A stretch of 9,149 nucleotides of DNA, taken from Mariprofundus sp. (GTDB lineage Bacteria > Pseudomonadota > Zetaproteobacteria > Mariprofundales > Mariprofundaceae). This document shows, piece after piece, positions 6,724-9,149 of this stretch. Below the pieces are notes generated by a model, which saw nothing but the letters and a program-made list of their open reading frames with translations, ran no database searches and had not been told where the DNA came from. Location: assembly GCA_030951095.1 (NCBI GenBank), contig JAUZQI010000012.1, positions 1-9,149 on the forward strand, in the 5' to 3' direction. Each line of letters opens with the position of its first letter. Position 1 is the stretch's first letter. A program made the position numbers and the translations under genes.

Positions 6724-7973
6724 GACTCATTCTCCAGCCAGCCCAGATGTTTGAAAACAGTATTCATATCCTTGTCACCACGACCGGAGAGGTTGATCAA
6801 TACGATTTGGTTAGAATGCATTGTTTTGGCGATTCGGGCTCCTGCGGCCAGTGCATGGCTGGATTCGAGCGCCGGGATGATGCCTTCGCTGCGGGTTAGT
6901 AGCTGCAGTGCTTCCAGTGCTTCATCATCCGTAGCGGCATCCAGTTGCAGACGGCCTTCTTCCAGCATGAATGCCAGCTCCGGCCCGACACCGGGGTAAT
7001 CAAGTCCGGCAGAGATGCTGTGTGTGCCCGTCACCTGTCCTTCTTCATCTTCCAGTAGAAATGTCAGATTACCATGCAGAATACCGGCTTTTCCTGCTGC
7101 CAGAGATGCGGCATGTTTACCGGTGGACAAGCCGTAACCGGCAGCCTCTACAGCTACCAGCCTGACCGATTCGTCGTCGCGGAACGGATGCAACAGGCCC
7201 ATTGCATTGGAGCCTCCGCCGACACATGCGACAGCAACATCCGGCAATCTGCCGGCCTGTTTCAAAATTTGTGCCCGTGCTTCCTGACCAATGACGGTGT
7301 GAAACTGTCGTACCAATAGCGGGTAAGGATGTGGGCCGGCTGCTGTGCCAAAGATATAAAACGTGTTTTCACAGCTTGCCACCCAGTTGCGCAGCGCCTC
7401 ATTGACTGCATCCTTGAGTGTTGCGGTGCCAGAATCGACCGGGATGACATTGGCTCCGAGCAATCGCATACGCAGGACATTAGGCATCTGCCGTGCTATA
7501 TCCTCACGACCCATGTAAATATCGCAGTCCATGCCGAACATGGCGGCTACTGTCGCTGTTGCGACACCATGTTGTCCCGCACCTGTTTCGGCGATGACAC
7601 GTTTTTTACCCATACGGCGAGCCAGTAGTCCCTGCCCGATGGTGTTATTGATTTTATGTGCGCCGGTGTGGGTTAAATCTTCCCGTTTCAGGTAGATTTG
7701 CGCGCCGCCAATTCTTCTGGACAGGCGTTCAGCATGATAGAGTGGCGTGGCACGGCCAACATAATTTTCCAGCAGCTGCAGGCGTTCGGCATGAAATGCA
7801 TCATCATTCCAGGCATCAAAAAAAGCTTCTTCGATTTCCTTAAGCGGTTGCATCAGCGTTTCAGCCGCAAAGCGACCGCCAAAGCGACCGAAGTGCCCGC
7901 CCGCATCAGGAGGGTGTTTGATTTCCAGATCATACATGGAAGCAAAGTCGGTATGTTGAAATGATGCGTTCAC
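6720..7973 (-). CDS. trpB: Tryptophan synthase beta subunit (GTG start)
   Basis: A 417-residue PLP enzyme that condenses indole and serine to tryptophan. The PLP lysine is K107 in HTGAHKINN. Also present are AETGAGQHG (128-136, with the catalytic Glu), [10 protein letters not shown] (209-218), the phosphate loop GGGSNAMG (252-259), [14 protein letters not shown] and LSGRGDKD (395-402). I chose GTG at 7973 because AAGGAG lies 5 bp upstream (7979-7984). The next ATG, at 7937, would give the more usual MYDL start but has no ribosome binding site. The frame stays open further upstream, but only through the inserted repeat, so that extension is not real. It is separated from trpF by 177 bp, almost all of it repeat copy 2, and its TGA overlaps the trpA ATG. 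Confidence 0.96.
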   Translation of the reverse strand: MNASFQHTDFASMYDLEIKHPPDAGGHFGRFGGRFAAETLMQPLKEIEEAFFDAWNDDAFHAERLQLLENYVGRATPLYHAERLSRRIGGAQIYLKREDLTHTGAHKINNTIGQGLLARRMGKKRVIAETGAGQHGVATATVAAMFGMDCDIYMGREDIARQMPNVLRMRLLGANVIPVDSGTATLKDAVNEALRNWVASCENTFYIFGTAAGPHPYPLLVRQFHTVIGQEARAQILKQAGRLPDVAVACVGGGSNAMGLLHPFRDDESVRLVAVEAAGYGLSTGKHAASLAAGKAGILHGNLTFLLEDEEGQVTGTHSISAGLDYPGVGPELAFMLEEGRLQLDAATDDEALEALQLLTRSEGIIPALESSHALAAGARIAKTMHSNQIVLINLSGRGDKDMNTVFKHLGWLENES

Positions 7974-7978
7974 AAGGG

Positions 7979-7984
7979 CTCCTT
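7979..7984 (-). promoter_or_regulatory. Ribosome binding site deciding the trpB start
   Basis: On the minus strand AAGGAG stands 5 bp before GTG 7973-7971. It lies just outside the right-hand TA (7988-7989) of repeat copy 2, so the insertion spared the trpB translation signal by about four bases. Its strength argues for the GTG start over the ATG at 7937. Confidence 0.8.
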
Positions 7985-7989
7985 GTTTA

Positions 7990-8151
7990 GGGAAGCGCTG
8001 ATTAAACCATGATTCTCGATACTGCATCCAAAACAAACGATTTCGGCGTTAACGGTTTTAGACATGGCGGTGCTATGCCTTGCAATCGTTGCCTTGAACT
8101 CGTTTGTTTTGAATTGCAGCCTCATCGGTCAGGTTTAAATCAGCGCCTCCT
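7990..8151 (+). repeat. Palindromic MITE-like repeat, copy 2, between trpF and trpB
   Basis: A complete 162-bp copy flanked by TA on both sides (7988-7989 and 8152-8153), as expected for an element that duplicates a TA target (IS630/Tc1-mariner type; inference). The left end is GGGAAGCGCTGATTAAACC; the right end, read on the opposite strand, is AGGAGGCGCTGATTTAAACC. Inner stems are AAAACAAACGA 8030-8040 with TCGTTTGTTTT 8100-8110 (11 perfect pairs), AACGGTT 8051-8057 with AATCGTT 8084-8090 (one G-T), and CATGGC 8063-8068 with GCTATG 8072-8077 (one G-T, GGT loop). It is an older or different subfamily from copies 1 and 3, about 77% identical. It sits inside the trp transcript, would fold in the mRNA in either orientation, and encodes no transposase. 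Confidence 0.9.
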
Positions 8152-8786
8152 TAGGTGTTATTCACTGCGTTAACGAAGGCACGCATTTTTTCGGCATCCT
8201 TGATGCCCGGGGACAATTCAACGCCGGAGGATACATCCAGTGCAAACCATTGGCGAACAGACAAGGCTGCATGGATATTATCGGCATTGAGTCCACCGGC
8301 TAGCGTCAGAGGGTAATCGTGTTTGAATCCCTGCAACAGCGACCAGTCGAAAGCAGTGCCGGTACCACCGTATACACCGGCAGGGGCTTTGGTATCGAGC
8401 AATAGCGGGCAGTTAAAACCGGCGGCATGTTTCAGGTCATCCGGGCTGGATACTGGAATGGATTTCAATACACGCCGGCGCTGTGCTTCACAGAAGCCGG
8501 GGGTTTCATCACCATGCAATTGAATAACACCAAGGGGGACGGTTTGCAGTATTTTGGCAATAAAATCCTGTGTCGGGTTTACAAACAGCCCGACAGCCGA
8601 GACGAAAGGGGGCAGCTGGCGGATGATAGCCGCAGCTTTCTGTGCTTCGATATAACGCGGGGATTTCTCATAAAAGACGAAACCGACTGCATCTACCCCC
8701 AGGCTGGATGCCTCAAGGGCATCTTCCAATCGGGTAATGCCACAGATTTTGATACGAGTGCGCGCCTTGTTTTGAACTGCTACCAT
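8151..8786 (-). CDS. trpF: Phosphoribosylanthranilate isomerase
   Basis: A 211-residue single-domain TIM-barrel enzyme that isomerises N-(5-phosphoribosyl)anthranilate to CdRP, the third step of tryptophan synthesis. The catalytic Cys is C15 in KICGIT and the catalytic Asp is D131 in LLLDTKAPAG. GFVFYEKSPR, VGLFVNP, QLHGDE, GGTGTAFDW, LAGGLNADN and DVSSGVE..PGIKD are all family signatures, the last two binding phosphate. The ATG at 8786 has no clear Shine-Dalgarno sequence; no better start lies before the conserved RIKICG. The TAA stop (8151-8153) is formed by the right end of repeat copy 2 and its TA flank, so the insertion fell exactly at the end of the gene and may have changed the last residue or two. 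It is the first gene of the trp block in this window. Confidence 0.96.
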   Translation of the reverse strand: MVAVQNKARTRIKICGITRLEDALEASSLGVDAVGFVFYEKSPRYIEAQKAAAIIRQLPPFVSAVGLFVNPTQDFIAKILQTVPLGVIQLHGDETPGFCEAQRRRVLKSIPVSSPDDLKHAAGFNCPLLLDTKAPAGVYGGTGTAFDWSLLQGFKHDYPLTLAGGLNADNIHAALSVRQWFALDVSSGVELSPGIKDAEKMRAFVNAVNNT

Positions 8787-8813
8787 GGCAGCACTCTAGG
8801 TGGTGCTTGCACG

Positions 8814-8830
8814 GATGCCAAATTGGCATC
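8814..8830. promoter_or_regulatory. Perfect 17-bp palindrome upstream of trpF
   Basis: GATGCCAAATTGGCATC is two perfect 8-bp arms around one central A, centred 36 bp upstream of the trpF ATG. The single-base centre makes it a poor RNA hairpin and a better candidate for a dimeric protein binding site near the trpF promoter. No regulator gene is present in the window and I recognise no known operator, so this is inference from symmetry and position only. Confidence 0.45.
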
Positions 8831-8871
8831 ATTTCAGTTGTATCATGCCAGATGGTAAATCAGGAACGGAT

Positions 8872-8924
8872 TCCACTCTGACGATGCGGCTCCTGCCGCT
8901 CACCTGCCTGCGGCACAGAGTGGA
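8872..8924. other. Nested inverted repeat with alternative inner stems upstream of trpF
   Basis: TCCACTCTG (8872-8880) and CAGAGTGGA (8916-8924) form a perfect 9-bp outer stem. Inside, GCCGC at 8895-8899 can pair with GCGGC at 8886-8890 (4-nt loop), or the overlapping TGCCGC at 8894-8899 can pair with GCGGCA at 8910-8915 (10-nt loop); the two pairings exclude each other. It lies 86-138 bp upstream of trpF, in the 221-bp gap (8787-9007) between trpF and repeat copy 3, which holds no gene I can support. It may be a trp leader structure or another intergenic repeat. No T tract follows, so it is not a plain terminator. Confidence 0.5.
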
Positions 8925-9007
8925 TTCAATATCCAACTATCCAGTCGGATTGTGGTGGCCCATCCTAACGCGAATGTGTTTTTTCCACCCCGTGGTATGA
9001 AACATTA

Positions 9008-9149
9008 GGGAAGCGCTGATCAAACCATGATTCACGATCCTGCATGTGAAATGAACGATTTCTTCGTTAAAGATTTGAGTCATAGCGGTGCTATGCCTTG
9101 CAATCTTTGCCTTGAGCTCCTTCATTTCCCATTGCGGTCTCATCAAACC
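9008..9149 (+). repeat. Palindromic MITE-like repeat, copy 3 (cut by window end)
   Basis: The left terminus GGGAAGCGCTGATCAAACC follows TA at 9006-9007. The remaining bases 9010-9149 are identical to 1-140, including all three inner stems. About 20 bp of the right terminus lies beyond the window. Perfect identity with copy 1, against about 77% with copy 2, means either recent spread or that the two ends of the window are the same collapsed repeat in an assembly. Confidence 0.85.

Noticed and set aside
7974..8036. Upstream extension of trpB to an ATG at 8036
   Set aside because: The extra codons run through repeat copy 2 and its flank and do not resemble TrpB; the GTG at 7973 has a well-placed AAGGAG.
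8790..8807. AGCAC/GTGCT hairpin over the trpF start region
   Set aside because: Only five pairs with an 8-base loop; too weak to claim control of translation.
8937..9146. A 69-codon minus-strand open frame at the right end
   Set aside because: Most of it is the repeat copy read in one frame, with no recognisable protein family and no ribosome binding site; the same sequence at the left end is intergenic.
1..9149. Circular plasmid or phage genome suggested by identical ends
   Set aside because: The shared 140 bp lies within a repeat that also has a third, internal copy; there are no replication, partition or virion genes, and the genes present are chromosomal biosynthetic genes.
1..9149. CRISPR array from the repeated sequence
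   Set aside because: The repeats are 162 bp, kilobases apart and palindromic with transposon-like ends; there is no regular spacing and there are no cas genes.

Overview
The window looks like chromosomal DNA from a betaproteobacterium of the Nitrosomonas type. This is an inference from the gene order trpF-trpB-trpA-...-accD, the protein sequences and a roughly 50% GC composition; no ribosomal RNA or other marker is present to settle it. Seven intact protein genes and one gene with an in-frame stop fill almost all of it, in two convergent blocks.

Plus-strand block (179-4036): a DUF457/YdjM-like membrane protein, a glutathionyl-hydroquinone reductase gene carrying one internal TAA, a fusion of two CDGSH iron-sulfur motifs to a glutamate-synthase-type FMN/3Fe-4S domain, and a pirin. 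The last three are joined by ATGA stop/start overlaps, so they form one translationally coupled unit. A hydroquinone reductase, an Fe-S/flavin protein and a pirin together suggest redox handling of quinones or phenolics, but the substrate is unknown.

Minus-strand block (8786 down to 4126): trpF, trpB, trpA, a metallo-beta-lactamase-fold phosphodiesterase-like gene and accD. trpB/trpA and trpA/MBL also overlap by ATGA. The block supplies the last steps of tryptophan synthesis and the carboxyltransferase beta subunit of acetyl-CoA carboxylase. It ends facing the pirin gene, with 89 bp between the stops and no clear terminator.

The most unusual content is a 162-bp palindromic repeat family. One copy lies at each end of the window and a third lies between trpF and trpB, where it touches the trpF stop codon and ends a few bases before the trpB ribosome binding site. 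All have near-matching inverted termini next to a TA dinucleotide, which suggests a non-autonomous transposable element (MITE). The two sequence variants differ by about 23%, yet the changes inside the three inner stems are compensatory or wobble-compatible, so the hairpin itself appears to be maintained. Two short stretches (162-178 and 5093-5123) resemble its termini and may be relics.

The first and last 140 bases of the window are identical direct repeats lying inside two copies of this element. That most likely marks where an assembly broke at the repeat. It should not be read as evidence of a circular molecule.
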